NCBI GenBank assembly: GCA_008933045.1
Contig: WBXJ01000132.1
Coordinates: forward strand, 1-8,183
Length of the DNA: 8,183 nucleotides
Direction of reading: 5' to 3'
Origin: Verrucomicrobiota bacterium
Lineage (GTDB): Bacteria > Verrucomicrobiota > Verrucomicrobiia > Limisphaerales > SXQI01
Of this stretch, positions 7,214-8,183 are shown one piece after another. A model generated the notes under the pieces. It was not told the DNA's origin and did no database searches. It worked only from the letters and a program-made list of their open reading frames with translations. Position 1 is the stretch's first letter. Every line of letters begins with the position of its first letter. Position numbers and translations under genes: made by a program.

Positions 7214-7720
7214 TTATCGTTGGTTGAAAATCATCGCGAGGATTCCCCAGAGAATCAGCACAAAAAATACGGATAGAAGGATGAAACGGTTTCTTGCCAC
7301 CCGTTTTTCGTAACGCAGCGGGCGAAGTCCATTGATACTTCCTGCGGCAAGGTAGGAGACGAGTTTTGGATTGTTCGAGGAAGGTCCGCGGAAGTGAGCT
7401 TTGAACCTTCGCCAAGTGGCTAGCAAATCGTATTTGCGAACACCTAGATCATTAAAATGGGGTGCCGTCGAAGGAGGTTCGGGCTTATGTTGCCAACGAT
7501 CGACCGGTTCAAAAATAGGCTCTTTAGGGATCGCCGCGATGGGACGTTGCGAGGGCGGCGACTGGGGTCGAACGGTGGATCGATGCTTGGGTTGGCTGGC
7601 GGGTTGCTCCACTTGCGATTGCAGCCGCCGAATCTCATCCTCCAGACTGGAGAGCTGAGACTTCAGTGCCTTGGACCGTTGATCAAGGGGGTCAGGATTA
7701 TGTTTCTTCCACCAGCCCAT
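7214..7720 (-). CDS. Hypothetical C-terminally anchored coiled-coil protein
   Basis: I do not recognise this 168-residue protein. The N-terminus is MGWWKKHNPDP. Residues 12-38 have a leucine/isoleucine heptad pattern suggesting a short coiled coil, and about 40-90 are a Pro/Gln/Ser-rich linker, probably disordered. Residues 98-145 are basic and look more structured, with a YDLLATWRRF stretch and RPLRYEKRVARNR. Residues 146-165 form one strongly hydrophobic segment, ending NQR at the C-terminus. The basic cluster just before this segment suggests that the N-terminal part stays in the cytoplasm and the protein is tail-anchored in the inner membrane. Its ATG lies 7 bp after the stop of the upstream minus-strand gene, so the two are probably co-transcribed. 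AAAG lies 5 bases upstream of the ATG, a weak ribosome site at best. A scaffold or membrane-tethered adaptor role is possible, but no function can be assigned. Confidence 0.75.
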   Translation of the reverse strand: MGWWKKHNPDPLDQRSKALKSQLSSLEDEIRRLQSQVEQPASQPKHRSTVRPQSPPSQRPIAAIPKEPIFEPVDRWQHKPEPPSTAPHFNDLGVRKYDLLATWRRFKAHFRGPSSNNPKLVSYLAAGSINGLRPLRYEKRVARNRFILLSVFFVLILWGILAMIFNQR

Positions 7721-7727
7721 GAATCTT

Positions 7728-8183
7728 TCAACGGCGCAGCAATAATAGAATAATCGCTAATGAACCGAGCAACGTGACCAGAGCCACGGGCCAATTCAAG
7801 GCGAGTCCAATGCGGCAGAGTTCCTTAAAATCCGTCGTGGGTAAAATTCCGTTGGAACGCCCTGGGGAACTATGGGGATTTTGATCTGTGGTTGGGGCAG
7901 CGTCCAGCCTCGGCCATTTTATGCGTGCCGAGTTCCATTCCATGCGAGCGTTCTCCAAGGTGGTGAGGGCGCGCGTCAATTCGGAGGACCAATTGTCCTG
8001 AGTCCAATTTTCGTCCCGAAGCGCGCTCACCTTAGTCAGAGTTTCCCGTAGATCAATCAGTGAGCGATTGAGTTGTTCGGCATCACGACGTGCGGCGAAC
8101 TCCGCTTCGTCAAGTAGCCCAATGCCTCGCTGGAGATTTACCAACATCTCTTCGCGACCCGTCTGGAATTCTATCCGACGCCG
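7728..8183 (-). CDS. Hypothetical tail-anchored coiled-coil protein, 5' end possibly outside window
   Basis: I do not recognise this protein. The frame is open from the right edge to the TGA at 7728-7730, giving 151 visible residues. An internal ATG at 8147 would give 139. The 12 upstream codons (RRRIEFQTGREE) have no stop and look like helical coding sequence, so the true start may lie beyond the window. Numbered from the 8147 ATG, residues 1-75 are rich in Leu, Glu, Arg and Gln with heptad-like spacing, consistent with a long coiled coil (for example LIDLRETLTKVSALRDE). A Pro/Ser/Thr-rich linker covers about 83-104. Residues 120-137 form a single hydrophobic segment, ending in Arg-Arg. The plan matches the following gene: cytoplasmic helix, flexible linker, C-terminal membrane anchor. 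The two genes are 7 bp apart and probably form one operon. Confidence 0.7.
   Translation of the reverse strand, partial: RRRIEFQTGREEMLVNLQRGIGLLDEAEFAARRDAEQLNRSLIDLRETLTKVSALRDENWTQDNWSSELTRALTTLENARMEWNSARIKWPRLDAAPTTDQNPHSSPGRSNGILPTTDFKELCRIGLALNWPVALVTLLGSLAIILLLLRR

Noticed and set aside
7184..7226. Possible bidirectional terminator in the convergent gap (CAACC...GGTTG with AAGC...GCTT inside)
   Set aside because: The stems are only 5 and 4 bp, separated by unpaired bases, with no good T tract. It is too weak to call.
7457..7753. A 98-codon plus-strand frame
   Set aside because: It spans the junction of the two minus-strand genes, and its Arg/Gly/Leu-rich composition is typical of an antisense shadow.
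1..8183. CRISPR arrays, tRNA or rRNA genes, insertion sequences, toxin-antitoxin or defence genes
   Set aside because: No repeat-spacer pattern, cloverleaf, terminal inverted repeats or recognisable proteins of these classes were seen on either strand.

Overview
The window looks like an ordinary chromosomal segment of a Verrucomicrobiota bacterium, perhaps from the Pedosphaera/Limisphaera side. The strongest pointer is the left-edge gene. Its visible part reads as the N-terminal half of a PVC-type exported 'membrane-bound dehydrogenase' (TIGR02604-like), a family almost confined to Planctomycetes and Verrucomicrobia. Moderate GC content and the scarcity of clear Shine-Dalgarno sequences fit, but the genus is inference only.

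Layout. From 1344 down to the left edge, on the minus strand, lies the dehydrogenase-like gene, which is cut off at its 3' side. Positions 1345-1694 form a divergent intergenic region with A/T tracts, two possible hairpins and a 9-bp direct repeat. From 1695 to 7192 four plus-strand genes are tightly packed: xseB (exonuclease VII small subunit), dxs (1-deoxy-D-xylulose-5-phosphate synthase), icd (NADP-type isocitrate dehydrogenase) and an exported DUF885-type putative metallohydrolase. xseB and dxs share one base, dxs and icd are 34 bp apart, and icd and the DUF885 gene share four bases (GTGA). They are therefore probably one transcript. After a 21-bp convergent gap come two minus-strand genes, separated by 7 bp. 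They encode small proteins that are unrecognised, predicted coiled-coil and C-terminally membrane-anchored. The upstream one is still open at the right edge.

Function. The plus-strand unit is mostly housekeeping: DNA repair (XseB), the entry step of MEP isoprenoid, thiamine and pyridoxal synthesis (DXS), and the TCA cycle with NADPH supply (IDH). The exported DUF885 protein is the odd member. No mobile element, CRISPR array, tRNA, rRNA or defence system was seen.

The points most worth a second look are a GDA in place of the GDG thiamine-diphosphate motif in DXS, a roughly 22-residue insertion in the isocitrate dehydrogenase, the uncertain start of the DUF885 gene, and the pair of tail-anchored unknown proteins. 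I do not see a convincing undescribed multi-gene system here.
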